A stretch of DNA of 64,000 nt from Photobacterium chitinilyticum (GTDB lineage: Bacteria; Pseudomonadota; Gammaproteobacteria; Enterobacterales; Vibrionaceae), in contig NZ_RJLM01000004.1 of NCBI RefSeq assembly GCF_004104355.1, forward strand, positions 310,001 through 374,000. Reading direction: 5' to 3'. The notes under the pieces were generated by a model, which was not told the origin of the DNA, ran no database searches, and worked only from the letters and a program-made list of their open reading frames with translations. The first letter of the stretch is position 1. Every line of letters begins with the position of its first letter. Positions 15,758-25,117 of this stretch are shown piece after piece. Made by a program: the position numbers and the translations under genes.

Positions 15758-16720
15758 ATGGCGCAACGTTACGCGGCGTTAATGGGCGCATTGGTTGCCG
15801 ATGCTGCTAGCATGGGAACGCATTGGATTTACTCCCCCGAGCGTATTAAGCAGCTGATGGATATGCCACATTTTCCTTTTATCGAGCCAGATGCCAAGCA
15901 CTATGAAGGCGTTGATGGCTATTATGCTCACGACAAGTTAACAGTCGGTGAACTGACGGCTTACGGTGAATGGTTGGCGCTCTACATCCGGTTATTGGGT
16001 CATGCTGATACAGAGACTCATTCAATCCAGCAGCATATTCTGGAGTATTTTGGGCCGGGCGGGGAGTTCATCGGTTACATAGATAGCCCGACTAAAGCGC
16101 TGCTGCTCACCTTGTTTTCTCTTTCTCCTGAAGATTGGCCCGAGGATTCAGGGTGTGATGACGATCAGAACCCGGCTTTGTGTGCAATCCCGGCGTTGGT
16201 TTCTTTGAAGATGTCCTCTGAGCGGCTTGAACAGGAAATTGAGCGCATTGTCGGCATTACCCACCAAAACGAAACAGCCGTAGCCTGCTCTAAGGCATTT
16301 GCGTGTGCGCTCAACGAGGCGTTGCGCTCAAGGCGAATGGATCCGGTGCTCAATGTGCTTAAGGTTAAATCACCGGAAGCGATCCGCGAAAAAATAGAAC
16401 AGGTAAGGTTACTTAGCGGAGGTGTTAATGATCTCGGCCATGTGCTGGCACTCGTTAACCAGGCATGCCATCTTGCTGATAGTCTTCCTATGGCTGCGTG
16501 GATACTACAAAATAGTGAGAGTTATACTGAAGCAGTTATCAATAATATATTGGTATCCGGAGATACTTGCGGTCGCGGGATCTTGGTCGGGGCATTGGCC
16601 GGAGCCTGTTACGGCTTTGGCAACGAGAAAGGGATCCCGATCTCATGGGTCACAACCCTACAGTGCGGGGAAGCTTTGGCGGAAGATATAGAGGCGCTAC
16701 TCAAGGTTTCGAGCCGCTAG
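15758..16720 (+). CDS. ADP-ribosylglycohydrolase-fold family protein
   Basis: Protein of 320 residues with the DraG/ARH fold pattern: MGALVADAASMGTHWIY at 9-25 (where active members have GALxGDALGxxxE) and, near the C terminus, SGDTCGRGILVGALAGACYG (about 267-286), in place of the usual GGDTDT-x-GAIxGAxxG. The N-terminal TDDT metal-binding motif of true ADP-ribosylhydrolases is not found; the matching place reads HDKLTVGELTAYG. Such variants occur in a subfamily related to J1-crystallin-like proteins. Hydrolase activity is therefore uncertain. ATG 15758 is preceded by AGAAGGA. It is a single gene converging on sdaA. Confidence 0.75.
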   Translation: MAQRYAALMGALVADAASMGTHWIYSPERIKQLMDMPHFPFIEPDAKHYEGVDGYYAHDKLTVGELTAYGEWLALYIRLLGHADTETHSIQQHILEYFGPGGEFIGYIDSPTKALLLTLFSLSPEDWPEDSGCDDDQNPALCAIPALVSLKMSSERLEQEIERIVGITHQNETAVACSKAFACALNEALRSRRMDPVLNVLKVKSPEAIREKIEQVRLLSGGVNDLGHVLALVNQACHLADSLPMAAWILQNSESYTEAVINNILVSGDTCGRGILVGALAGACYGFGNEKGIPISWVTTLQCGEALAEDIEALLKVSSR

Positions 16721-16763
16721 GGGAGTGAATCGAGAACGGCTAGAAAGAAAAAGGCTTGAAACA

Positions 16764-16790
16764 AAAAAAGCTACCCAACTGGGTAGCTTT
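16764..16790 (-). terminator. sdaA terminator
   Basis: Minus-strand AAAGCTACCC-AGTT-GGGTAGCTTT followed by a T run (A run at 16764-16768 on the plus strand). Confidence 0.9.
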
Positions 16791-16850
16791 CAGGTCATTT
16801 AATGAGAAGAGCATTCTCTCGAAGCTCGTCTCTCAAATCACATAGCTGCC

Positions 16851-18212
16851 TTAGCACATAACCTTGATAGCCAAGCCGCCCTGAGAGGTTTCACGGTACT
16901 TCGCATTCATATCTTTACCTGTTTCTAGCATGGTTTCGATAACCTTATCCAGAGAAACACGAGGTTCAGACGCGCGACGTAGCGCCATACGACAAGCATT
17001 GATCGCTTTCACTGCCGCGATACCGTTACGCTCGATACATGGTACCTGTACCTGGCCGGCAACAGGGTCACATGTCAGACCAAGATTGTGCTCCATTGCG
17101 ATTTCTGCCGCCATGCACACTTGCTCAGGGCTTCCGCCCATCAGCTCAGCAAGGCCTGCTGCGGCCATTGAACAGGCTACACCCACTTCACCCTGACAGC
17201 CGACTTCAGCACCAGAGATAGATGCGTTACGCTTGTACAGACCGCCTATTGCACCAGAAGCCGCGAAGTAACGGGTGTATTCTTTCGGGCCAACAGATTG
17301 GATGAACTTATCGTAGTAAGCCAGTACTGCTGGAATGATACCGCAGGCGCCATTGGTTGGTGCAGTGACGACACGGCCGCCAGCGGCATTTTCTTCGTTT
17401 ACCGCGAAAGCGTACATGTTAACCCAGTCAACAACGGTCATTGGGTCATTGCTTAGCTTTTCGGTTGTCATCAGTTGCTGACGCAGTGCTGCGGCACGGC
17501 GTGGTACACGTAGTGGACCGGGAAGGATACCTTCTTCGCTCATACCGCGTTCCATACATTCACGCATGGTTTTCCAGATATTTGAGAAGTAGGTGTTAAT
17601 TTCTTCTTCGGCGTTCATTGCATGCTCGTTAGCCATAACAAGTGAGCTGACAGATAGGCCGTTTTCTTTACACTGGTCAACAAGCTCTGCCGCCATCGTG
17701 TACATGTAGGGAACTTTAACTGTTGTCTCTGGTGCTTTGCCGAAGTTTTCTTCATCAACGATGAAACCACCGCCGATAGAATAATAAGTCTTAGTATAGG
17801 CCTCTTCGTCACCAATCCATGCGTGGATGGTCATGCCGTTTTCGTGCAAAGGAAGGTTGGTAGTATGGAAGTTCATACCGCCGTCAAGAGGGAAATCTAC
17901 AGTGTGGCAGTGCATGCCAACAGGAAGGCGCTCGGTTTCTTCAACACGAGAAATGAAGCCTGGAATGCTATCGATATCAACATGTTCAGGGCTGTTGCCC
18001 GCAAGTCCCATAATGATAGCGAGATCTGTGTGGTGACCTTTACCGGTAAGAGAAAGTGAACCATAAACGTCAACGGTAATTTTGGTTACATCACGTAATT
18101 TGCCCATAGAGCGCAGGTCGTCGATGAACTCTTTACCTGCTTTCATTGGACCAACCGTGTGCGAACTGGAAGGGCCCACACCAATTTTGTAGATATCAAA
18201 AACACTGATCAT
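16851..18212 (-). CDS. sdaA: L-serine ammonia-lyase (L-serine deaminase), iron-sulfur type
   Basis: Single-chain bacterial L-serine dehydratase of 453 residues (E. coli SdaA has 454), converting serine to pyruvate and ammonia with a [4Fe-4S] cluster. The N-terminal beta domain starts [23 protein letters not shown]; the catalytic alpha domain holds the cluster cysteines in [15 protein letters not shown] and [16 protein letters not shown]. It lies downstream of the serine transporter gene sdaC in the same direction, with a hairpin between them that may lower its expression relative to sdaC. It acts in the cytoplasm in use of serine as carbon source. Confidence 0.96.
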   Translation of the reverse strand: MISVFDIYKIGVGPSSSHTVGPMKAGKEFIDDLRSMGKLRDVTKITVDVYGSLSLTGKGHHTDLAIIMGLAGNSPEHVDIDSIPGFISRVEETERLPVGMHCHTVDFPLDGGMNFHTTNLPLHENGMTIHAWIGDEEAYTKTYYSIGGGFIVDEENFGKAPETTVKVPYMYTMAAELVDQCKENGLSVSSLVMANEHAMNAEEEINTYFSNIWKTMRECMERGMSEEGILPGPLRVPRRAAALRQQLMTTEKLSNDPMTVVDWVNMYAFAVNEENAAGGRVVTAPTNGACGIIPAVLAYYDKFIQSVGPKEYTRYFAASGAIGGLYKRNASISGAEVGCQGEVGVACSMAAAGLAELMGGSPEQVCMAAEIAMEHNLGLTCDPVAGQVQVPCIERNGIAAVKAINACRMALRRASEPRVSLDKVIETMLETGKDMNAKYRETSQGGLAIKVMC

Positions 18213-18313
18213 GCGAATTACCTCAGTCGGTAGGAAGCGCTCTTGCCTCCGCCCAAGACTGTCATAGTATTATAATTCTCGCCCCTTCCTTGGCGAGATC
18301 ACTAGAAAAACAA

Positions 18314-18343
18314 AAGAGCAGTCGGCGCGCGCTTCCTGCTCTT
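18314..18343 (-). terminator. Intercistronic terminator/attenuator between sdaC and sdaA
   Basis: On the minus strand AAGAGCAG pairs with CTGCTCTT around a GC-rich loop, followed by TTTGTTTTTC. Its place 100 bases after sdaC and 100 before sdaA suggests partial termination. Confidence 0.65.
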
Positions 18344-18453
18344 AAGTGTCATATATTCTACCCGAATTGCTTGAGAAGACTATGCGTTGTGGCACATTTT
18401 CTCAGACAGATATGTTGGTAGTCCATATTTATCACTGCTGGAGTGATGCTTTA

Positions 18454-19707
18454 TTAGAATGCGCCGTAGATTACAGAAGTAATCGCTGCGATACCACAGA
18501 TAGCGGTGAAAATCTGTACTGGTGCCGATGTTTTGTACTTAGCCATTGCTGGTACTTTGTACATCGCGAATACTGGCATCAGGAACAGGATTGCAGCGAT
18601 CATCGGTGCACCCATTGTCTCAATCATACCTAGGATACTTGGGTTGATAACTGCAACGATCCAAGTAGTAATCACGATGAAGCCAAGAGAGATTTTCTCA
18701 ATCTTCTTAACAGGCATATCAGAACGAGACTTACCCAGACCAACAAGACCTTCGTGTGCACCCAGGAAGTGACCAAAGTAGCTTGATGTGATAGCAGCGA
18801 AAGCAACTAGTGGACCAAGCAGGGAAATTAGCGCTGATTCGTGGATGTTAGCCAAGTAAGACAGAACACTGATGTTTTGTGCTTTTGCTGTAGCTAGCTG
18901 CTCCGGAGACATAGACAGTACAACAGAGAATACGAAGAACATCACGAAGCCCATCAGCATCATTGCTGCGCCACCAGTGATCATGTCAGTTTTCTTCGCT
19001 GCATCTTCACCGTATACGCGGCGTTGCTCTTTAGAGAACTGGCTGATGATTGGGCTGTGGTTGAAAGAGAATACAATGATTGGAATTGCTAGCCAGATGA
19101 TAGTAGGCATTGCGCTCCAGTCTGGGCTAACCGATACCATTGACGTATTCCACTCAGGGATAAGGTATACAGATAGTGCCAACAGGACAAATACCAGAGG
19201 GTAAACCATTGCCGACGTTGCTTTAAGCATCAGCTCTTTACCAAATACAACACCCGCGGTCATCGCCAGGATAAGACCACCAGACAGAAGCCAGCGTGGA
19301 ATAGATTCCATGCCCATCTGGTTAACCATGAATGAATCAACCGTGTTGGTAATACCAACGCCGTAGATTAGAACGATTGGGTAGATGGCGAAGAAGTATG
19401 CGAAAGTGATGATGTTTGCGCCAGCTTTACCAAAATGTTCTTCAACAGTATCGGTGATGTCAGCTTCAGGGTTTTTAGCTGAAAGAACAAAACGAGCCAA
19501 GCTCTTGTGTGCAAACCAAGTCATTGGTGCAGCAATAAGAGCAAGGATAACTAGTGGCCAGAAACCGCCAGCGCCTGCTTTAATCGGAAGGAAAAGTACA
19601 CCGGCACCTACAGCGGTACCGAATAGTGAAAGGGCCCAAGTAAAATCTTTATACGTCCATTTTGCTTTAGCCGTTGAAGCTACTGCTGTGTTGGAAGTGG
19701 TATGCAT
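18454..19707 (-). CDS. sdaC: Serine transporter of the HAAAP family
   Basis: Inner-membrane amino-acid:proton symporter of 417 residues with about 11 predicted membrane helices. The family motif in helix 1 is LFGTAVGAGVLFLPI (about 30-44) and the internal stretch VFSFNHSPIISQFS (about 210-223) is typical for SdaC/TdcC. It brings in serine for the deaminase encoded next in line. A CRP site and promoter-like sequence stand upstream, in keeping with catabolite control known for sdaC in E. coli. AT-poor codon choice suggests good expression. Confidence 0.93.
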   Translation of the reverse strand: MHTTSNTAVASTAKAKWTYKDFTWALSLFGTAVGAGVLFLPIKAGAGGFWPLVILALIAAPMTWFAHKSLARFVLSAKNPEADITDTVEEHFGKAGANIITFAYFFAIYPIVLIYGVGITNTVDSFMVNQMGMESIPRWLLSGGLILAMTAGVVFGKELMLKATSAMVYPLVFVLLALSVYLIPEWNTSMVSVSPDWSAMPTIIWLAIPIIVFSFNHSPIISQFSKEQRRVYGEDAAKKTDMITGGAAMMLMGFVMFFVFSVVLSMSPEQLATAKAQNISVLSYLANIHESALISLLGPLVAFAAITSSYFGHFLGAHEGLVGLGKSRSDMPVKKIEKISLGFIVITTWIVAVINPSILGMIETMGAPMIAAILFLMPVFAMYKVPAMAKYKTSAPVQIFTAICGIAAITSVIYGAF

Positions 19708-19799
19708 GGTTATATACCTAAGTTAAATTACGGAACGGAAATTAGGAACGGCGCGCATTTTGAGGATTTATGGGAGGAAAACTTTGATCGAGATCCCGT

Positions 19800-19827
19800 T
19801 ATGTAACCGGTGCGAATTGCAATACAA
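19800..19827 (-). promoter_or_regulatory. Putative sdaC promoter
   Basis: Minus-strand TTGTAT (19827-19822), 16-base spacer, TACATA (19805-19800). Confidence 0.35.
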
Positions 19828-19832
19828 TTAAA

Positions 19833-19848
19833 AGTGATCTTGGTCACA
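19833..19848 (-). promoter_or_regulatory. CRP-binding site upstream of sdaC
   Basis: Minus-strand TGTGA-CCAAGA-TCACT differs from the CRP consensus TGTGA-N6-TCACA at one position. It sits just upstream of the -35-like element, so activation by cAMP-CRP is plausible. Confidence 0.6.
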
Positions 19849-19898
19849 TGGGATGTTGCGGGTAGGTTAGGGAAAATGACGTGTTAGAAGGGGTGTTT

Positions 19899-20498
19899 TT
19901 AATACCAGAGCTGTTTTGATAACAATCTAATCATCTGGGCAGTAGCCCCCCAAATAGAATAATCACCGTATGGAATTGCATAAATATTGTGTTTTATGCC
20001 GTCAATAGTGAACTTTTCAGTGCGCATATTCACTGGGTTTAATAGGTGCTGAATAGGGACTTCAAACAAGACATCAACCTCGTTTGGATCCAGATCTGGC
20101 CTGTAGTTAGGGGATATAACCGATAAGTACGGAGTGACGATATAACCGCTGATTGTAGGTAGCGAGGGAAGCTGGCCAAGAATGCGCCTTCTGTTGCATA
20201 AAATCCCAGTTTCCTCTTTGGTCTCTCGAATAGCCGTTTCAATTAAATCAGCATCTTCAGATTCGTATCCACCACCCGGAAAAGCGATCTGCCCAGGGTG
20301 GTGCTTCAAGTGGCTTGCACGGCGTGTAAGTATAACGTTGAAGGTATTTTGGCGTGGTACAAGGGGGATCATAACCGCAGCTCGTTTAAAGGAGCCGGAC
20401 GCAGACACATGCTGCCTAACCCGAGCCGAATGGCTCTGGTCGTAGCTTGTCTGTGGTGCTAGCAGAAAACGCGCTAGCAATTGTTGCTGATAGTTCAT
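19899..20498 (-). CDS. nudL: Nudix CoA pyrophosphatase, NudL/YeaB-like
   Basis: Nudix hydrolase of 199 residues. The UPF0035 signature is HLKHHPGQIAFPGGGYE (about 63-79), followed by the Nudix box with RETKEETGI (about 91-99). The family cleaves coenzyme A and its derivatives to 3',5'-ADP and phosphopantetheine-type products; the activity is inferred. Its start is 28 bases after the pabB stop, so the two form an operon as in many gammaproteobacteria. Confidence 0.9.
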   Translation of the reverse strand: MNYQQQLLARFLLAPQTSYDQSHSARVRQHVSASGSFKRAAVMIPLVPRQNTFNVILTRRASHLKHHPGQIAFPGGGYESEDADLIETAIRETKEETGILCNRRRILGQLPSLPTISGYIVTPYLSVISPNYRPDLDPNEVDVLFEVPIQHLLNPVNMRTEKFTIDGIKHNIYAIPYGDYSIWGATAQMIRLLSKQLWY

Positions 20499-20525
20499 AA
20501 ACCGTCCGTGGTTATAGATAACAAT

Positions 20526-21929
20526 CTATTTTTGTAAGATTGGCAGAATTTTACTCAGTTTGTCCAGTGTTTCTTGATATTCACTGTCCGCGTCACTGTC
20601 GGCAACGACCCCTCCGCCAGCCCATGCATACAGTGTATTTTGTTGAGAAATAAGGGTTCTGATGGTGATACTGGTATCCATTCGGCCACAGCGGCTAATG
20701 TAGCCGATGCTACCGCAGTACACGCTGCGACGGTGCGGCTCAAGCTCTTCAATGATCTGCATGGCCCGAATTTTTGGTGCTCCGGTGATTGAACCTCCGG
20801 GAAAACAGACCCGCAGTAGATCCAGAGAAGAGTAGGAGGGGGCGAGCTCGCCGGTAACTGTGCTGACCAAGTGATGGACGGCCGGAAAACTTTCGATATC
20901 AAATAGCTTTGGTACTTTGACAGACCCAGGTTTGGCAACTCGACCAATATCATTGCGCAGCAAATCGACAATCATCAAGTTTTCAGAGCGATCTTTGCTG
21001 GCTTGGCGCAGTTCACTGGCATTGTCGTTATCTTGCTGTTTATTCGCAGACCGAGGTCGGGTGCCTTTGATTGGCTTGGTTTCGACATATCCTTGGTTGT
21101 GTTGAAGGAAACGTTCTGGCGAAACCGACAGCACCGTACCTTCAGGGGTGCGGATAAAGCCGGAGAACGGAGTGCCATTGGTGTGCTCAAGACGAAGATA
21201 TGCCTGCCACTCGTCACCTTGGTAATTAGCCTGAAAACGCTGAGCCAGGTTGATTTGGTAGCAGTCCCCTGACAGCAGGTAGTTCTGTACACGGTCAAAT
21301 TTTTTGCAATAGGCTGCTTTGGTCATGTTAGCAGCCCATTGGTTTGTTAAGTTAAATGATCTATTTTGTTGATTGTCAGCTTTGTCGTGTTGCAGTTTGA
21401 ATGCACTTTGTTGCTTTTTGAGCCATTCAAGGCGTTTGCTGCCTTTGGGGGAGATAAGAAATAGCTCTTGGGTATGGTGATCGGCGATTAATGCCCAGTC
21501 ATAAATGCCGACAGCCATGTCCGCGGCATGAATATCATGCTTGGCAATCGTATGGATATTTTCCACTCTTCTTCCAAGATCGTAGGCGAAATAGCCAAGA
21601 GCACCGCCAAGAAATGGTACATCCGTCATAGGGTTAAGCGAAGGTAATAGCGAGGCTTGCACATCTTCCACAAGCTTGAAAGGATCCGCGTTGCTGGTTT
21701 TTTCATCGCCATTTGAATACTTAATACGAGTTATTTCACCATGTGTTTCCAAAGTGGCTAAAGGATCGGCAACTAAAATATCAAAGCGATTATCAGGATG
21801 GCCCTGGGCAGCCGAGCGTAATATCATAGCCCACGGCTGACATGCTAAAGGTTCAAACCACGAGAGAGTCGCTTGCTGGACGTAATCGAGTTGTTCAATG
21901 TTTAGTAGAGGATGTGATTTACAAATCAT
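20526..21929 (-). CDS. pabB: Aminodeoxychorismate synthase component I
   Basis: Chorismate-utilising enzyme of 467 residues that, with the glutamine amidotransferase PabA, makes 4-amino-4-deoxychorismate for folate. C-terminal motifs of the family are clear: KPIKGTRPRS, RSENLMIVDLLRNDIGRV, PGGSITGAPK and YCGSIGYIS. PabB proteins and the related anthranilate synthase TrpE share most of these; the KPIKGTRPR lysine stretch and the pairing with nudL favour PabB. The frame is open to 22106, but the extra 59 codons do not look like the family; ATG 21929 gives the normal length although its ribosome-binding site is poor. The 299 bases up to fumA hold both divergent promoters, which I could not place exactly. 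Confidence 0.92.
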   Translation of the reverse strand: MICKSHPLLNIEQLDYVQQATLSWFEPLACQPWAMILRSAAQGHPDNRFDILVADPLATLETHGEITRIKYSNGDEKTSNADPFKLVEDVQASLLPSLNPMTDVPFLGGALGYFAYDLGRRVENIHTIAKHDIHAADMAVGIYDWALIADHHTQELFLISPKGSKRLEWLKKQQSAFKLQHDKADNQQNRSFNLTNQWAANMTKAAYCKKFDRVQNYLLSGDCYQINLAQRFQANYQGDEWQAYLRLEHTNGTPFSGFIRTPEGTVLSVSPERFLQHNQGYVETKPIKGTRPRSANKQQDNDNASELRQASKDRSENLMIVDLLRNDIGRVAKPGSVKVPKLFDIESFPAVHHLVSTVTGELAPSYSSLDLLRVCFPGGSITGAPKIRAMQIIEELEPHRRSVYCGSIGYISRCGRMDTSITIRTLISQQNTLYAWAGGGVVADSDADSEYQETLDKLSKILPILQK

Positions 21930-22228
21930 TTTCTTTTTTGTGACAGGTATTCGATTGGCGCATGGCGCGAAATTGTTGGCAAGAGTATCATAAACGCAGA
22001 ATTTAATACGACGCCCAAGGACGATCCTTTGTGTTTTATTTTTACCGATTCGGCATGAATAGCTCATAAAGGACACTGCCATGAGGATCATGGCGTGTGG
22101 TGGCATTGTTTCCTGTACTCCCTATATGCAGGGGATGAACAATGCTAATCGCACCCTATACTGGAAGCCTGCCGTAACGGCAAAGAAAGTCGGGCGCCAT
22201 GGAATGATAATAATTAACGAGGGCAATT

Positions 22229-23737
22229 ATGACCGTCATTCGTAAACAAGATGTGGTTGATAGTGTGGCGGACGCACTACAATACATTTCCTACTACCAC
22301 CCGCTGGATTTTGTTCAGGCTTTGGAAAAAGCTTATAACAAAGAACAAAGTCAGGCTGCGAAAGATGCCATTGCTCAGATCCTGATCAATTCGCGCATGT
22401 CGGCAGAAGGGCACCGTCCAATCTGTCAGGATACCGGTATCGTTACCTGTTTTGTCAAAATTGGCATGAATGTACAGTGGGAAAGTGATCTGACTGTGCA
22501 GGAAATGATTGACGAAGGTGTTCGCCAGGCCTACACCAATCCGGATAACCCGCTACGAGCCTCTGTCGTTGCGGATCCTGCCGGAAGCCGTAAAAACACC
22601 AAGGATAATGCGCCAGCTGTCGTACATATTGATATGGTACCTGGCGACAAAGTTGAAATCCAGATAGCAGCCAAAGGTGGTGGCTCAGAGAACAAGACCA
22701 AGATGGTGATGCTGAACCCATCGGACGATGTTGCCGAGTGGGTTGAGAAAACAGTACCGTTGATGGGCGCGGGATGGTGTCCGCCGGGTATGCTCGGTAT
22801 TGGTATTGGTGGGACGGCTGAGAAAGCGGCGGTTCTGGCAAAAGAATCATTAATGGAATCTGTTGATATCCACGAACTTCAGGAGCGCGGCGCCCAAAAT
22901 ACCGAAGAAGAGCTTCGCCTCGATATCTATAATCGCGTCAATAAATTGGGTATCGGTGCTCAGGGCCTAGGTGGCCTGACAACCGTTGTCGACGTGAAAA
23001 TCAAAACGGCGCCAACCCACGCGGCATCTAAACCTGTATGTATGATCCCGAACTGTGCGGCGACCCGACATGTTCACTTTAAGCTGGATGGCTCCGGTCC
23101 GGCAGATCTAACGCCGCCGAAGCTGGAAGATTGGCCGGAGGTGACTTGGGAGGTGGGCGAGAACGTTCGACGGGTCAACATTGATGAAGTCACCAAAGAT
23201 GATGTCCAAGAATGGAAGTCCGGCGAGACAGTATTGCTTTCAGGTAAAATCCTGACAGGTCGAGATGCTGCTCATAAGCGTATTCAGGATATGCTGGCAA
23301 AAGGTGAAGGTTTCCCGGTTGATTTCAATAACCGCTTCATTTATTACGTTGGTCCTGTCGATGCTGTTGGTGACGAAGTTGTTGGTCCTGCTGGCCCAAC
23401 AACGTCAACCCGTATGGATAAGTTTACCGACATGATGCTTGGCCAGGCTGGGCTTACCGGTATGATCGGTAAAGCTGAACGTGGTCCGGCTGCTATTGAG
23501 TCAATCAAAGAGCATAAAGCCGTTTACCTGATGGCTGTTGGTGGTGCTGCGTACCTTGTTGCCAAAGCAATCAAGAAAGCACGCGTCGTGGCTTTTGAAG
23601 ATCTAGGCATGGAGGCTATCTACGAGTTTGAAGTCGAAGATATGCCTGTAACCGTTGCTGTTGATGCAGAAGGGACCAATGCCCATCAAACGGGACCTGA
23701 TACGTGGAAAGTTAATATTGCCGAAATGGATGCCTGA
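22229..23737 (+). CDS. fumA: Class I (iron-sulfur) fumarate hydratase
   Basis: Fumarase of 502 residues of the [4Fe-4S] type, interconverting fumarate and malate in the citric acid cycle. The N-terminal alpha domain has the cluster cysteine in CQDTGIVTCFVK (about 65-76), then GGGSENKTKM and a WCPPGMLGIGIGG region; the C-terminal beta domain has GPAGPTTSTRMD near 390. E. coli FumA/B have 548 residues; a length near 500 is common in other gammaproteobacteria. GAGGGC precedes the ATG. It is one transcription unit, closed by a terminator. FumA versus FumB-type naming cannot be settled by sequence. Confidence 0.93.
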   Translation: MTVIRKQDVVDSVADALQYISYYHPLDFVQALEKAYNKEQSQAAKDAIAQILINSRMSAEGHRPICQDTGIVTCFVKIGMNVQWESDLTVQEMIDEGVRQAYTNPDNPLRASVVADPAGSRKNTKDNAPAVVHIDMVPGDKVEIQIAAKGGGSENKTKMVMLNPSDDVAEWVEKTVPLMGAGWCPPGMLGIGIGGTAEKAAVLAKESLMESVDIHELQERGAQNTEEELRLDIYNRVNKLGIGAQGLGGLTTVVDVKIKTAPTHAASKPVCMIPNCAATRHVHFKLDGSGPADLTPPKLEDWPEVTWEVGENVRRVNIDEVTKDDVQEWKSGETVLLSGKILTGRDAAHKRIQDMLAKGEGFPVDFNNRFIYYVGPVDAVGDEVVGPAGPTTSTRMDKFTDMMLGQAGLTGMIGKAERGPAAIESIKEHKAVYLMAVGGAAYLVAKAIKKARVVAFEDLGMEAIYEFEVEDMPVTVAVDAEGTNAHQTGPDTWKVNIAEMDA

Positions 23738-23758
23738 TATTTCGCTTAACTATTAATC

Positions 23759-23787
23759 AAAGGAGCCTTTGGGGGCTCCTTTTTTAT
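23759..23787 (+). terminator. fumA terminator
   Basis: AAAGGAGCC-TTTGGG-GGCTCCTTT followed by T residues. Confidence 0.92.
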
Positions 23788-24081
23788 TTCTTTTGATATT
23801 TTATCATTTCTGATTTCCCCCTGAATTCTGATTTTCTCTGAAATATAACTGCGGTGGATAGTGAATGGCTTGAAGGCTTGATATTGTCCGTCGGTTAGGC
23901 TTAATGATTTGTTTTTTCTTCTTTTTCGTGGTTTGTTGGGTTTCTGTGTTGTTTTATTGGCTACACTGTTAACTTGCGGTCAAAGGCTTTTCGTTGTGAA
24001 TGAGTTTTGGTTGCTCGATGTTCTTGCGCTTAACACCAGAAGAAAAACGAAAGCAGACAATAATAATATTAGAGAGGTTGT
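23788..24081. other. AT-rich intergenic region before the RND operon
   Basis: About 290 bases without a convincing gene. It must contain the promoter of the efflux operon. A 63-codon hydrophobic frame from a TTG at 23909 overlaps the next gene and has no ribosome-binding site, so I do not count it. Confidence 0.5.
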
Positions 24082-25116
24082 ATGGGGCGCGTACTATTAG
24101 CGACCGTTATTGCTGGCTTGCTATTGTCAGGGTGCGGTGAAAAAAAGGTTGAGATACCTGAACCGGAGTCAAGACCGGTTAAATTACAAGCGGTATCCGT
24201 GGGTGATAATGAAACGTTCCGGACATTTCCTGCGATTGTTGAAGCCGGAGATAAAGCCGTTTTGGCATTTAGGGTATCCGGGCAAATCATCTCGTTGGAT
24301 GTAAATACTGGGGCGAATGTTAAGCGTGGGCAAAAACTGGCTAGCCTTAACCCGGACGAACTTACGCTGTTGGTTGAACAGGCGCAGGCGAACTATGAGT
24401 TGGCTTATGTTCAGTTCAAGCGAGATGAAGAACTTAGAAAGACCAACGTGGTTTCTGAGTTAGATTATGACACGTCGAAGGCGGCATTAAATCAAGCTCA
24501 GGCCGCCTTGAGTAAGCAAAAATCCAACCTGGGCTATGCCACTTTGGTTGCTCCCTATGATGGGACGCTTTCTCTGTCATTGATTGAAAACTATGAATAT
24601 ATAATGGCGAAAGAGCCTGTTATGCATATTCAAAGTGCAGGACTCATCAATGTCACCTTCCAGTTACCCGAACATCTATTGGCCCGCTATCAGGGTAAGT
24701 CTGAAACCCAGGCAAGCGTCATATTCGATACGATCCCGGGAGAAGTCTATCCTGCGGAGTTTAAAGAAATAGATACCGAAGCGGATGCGACAACGTCGAG
24801 CTTTAAAGTGACGTTGTTTATGGAGCGTCCTGAGGGTAAGAATATTCTTCCTGGTATGGCCGGCTTGGTGAAAATTGCGATTCCAAAAGGAAACTCAGGA
24901 GCGATTGCCAAGCGTGCGATCATGCGAGAGGGTAATGCAAATTATGTTTGGCACATCGACGAAGCCGGTATTGCCCGTAAAACTCAAGTTGAGCTCGATG
25001 ATAAAGGGCGAGTGGTGTCAGGGTTGAATGATGGCGATCAAATTGCGATTTCCGGTATTGGTGAATTACAGGAAGGCCAGAAAGTACGCGCCTGGGTTAA
25101 GGAGCGAGGACTGTAA
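24082..25116 (+). CDS. RND efflux periplasmic adaptor lipoprotein (VexI-like)
   Basis: Membrane-fusion protein of 344 residues, with lipobox LLSGC (Cys 18). Mature part: first half-lipoyl near 60-80 (FRVSGQIISLDVNTGANVKRGQKLASL), helical hairpin about 90-150, second half-lipoyl (SNLGYATLVAPYDGTLS) and a beta-barrel/membrane-proximal part. It links an RND pump to an outer-membrane channel. It is the first of two adaptor genes ahead of one permease, the arrangement I recall for V. cholerae VexIJK (VC1675-VC1673). The next gene starts 1 base after its stop. No tolC-like gene is in the operon. Confidence 0.88.
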   Translation: MGRVLLATVIAGLLLSGCGEKKVEIPEPESRPVKLQAVSVGDNETFRTFPAIVEAGDKAVLAFRVSGQIISLDVNTGANVKRGQKLASLNPDELTLLVEQAQANYELAYVQFKRDEELRKTNVVSELDYDTSKAALNQAQAALSKQKSNLGYATLVAPYDGTLSLSLIENYEYIMAKEPVMHIQSAGLINVTFQLPEHLLARYQGKSETQASVIFDTIPGEVYPAEFKEIDTEADATTSSFKVTLFMERPEGKNILPGMAGLVKIAIPKGNSGAIAKRAIMREGNANYVWHIDEAGIARKTQVELDDKGRVVSGLNDGDQIAISGIGELQEGQKVRAWVKERGL

Positions 25117-25117
25117 T

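Noticed and set aside
18346-18633. Plus-strand frame of 95 codons
   Set aside because: Lies opposite the 3' end of sdaC and the attenuator; Cys/His-rich translation is a shadow of the sdaC codons.
23909-24100. 63-codon hydrophobic reading frame starting with TTG
   Set aside because: No ribosome-binding site, runs into the adaptor gene start, composition explained by AT-rich intergenic DNA.
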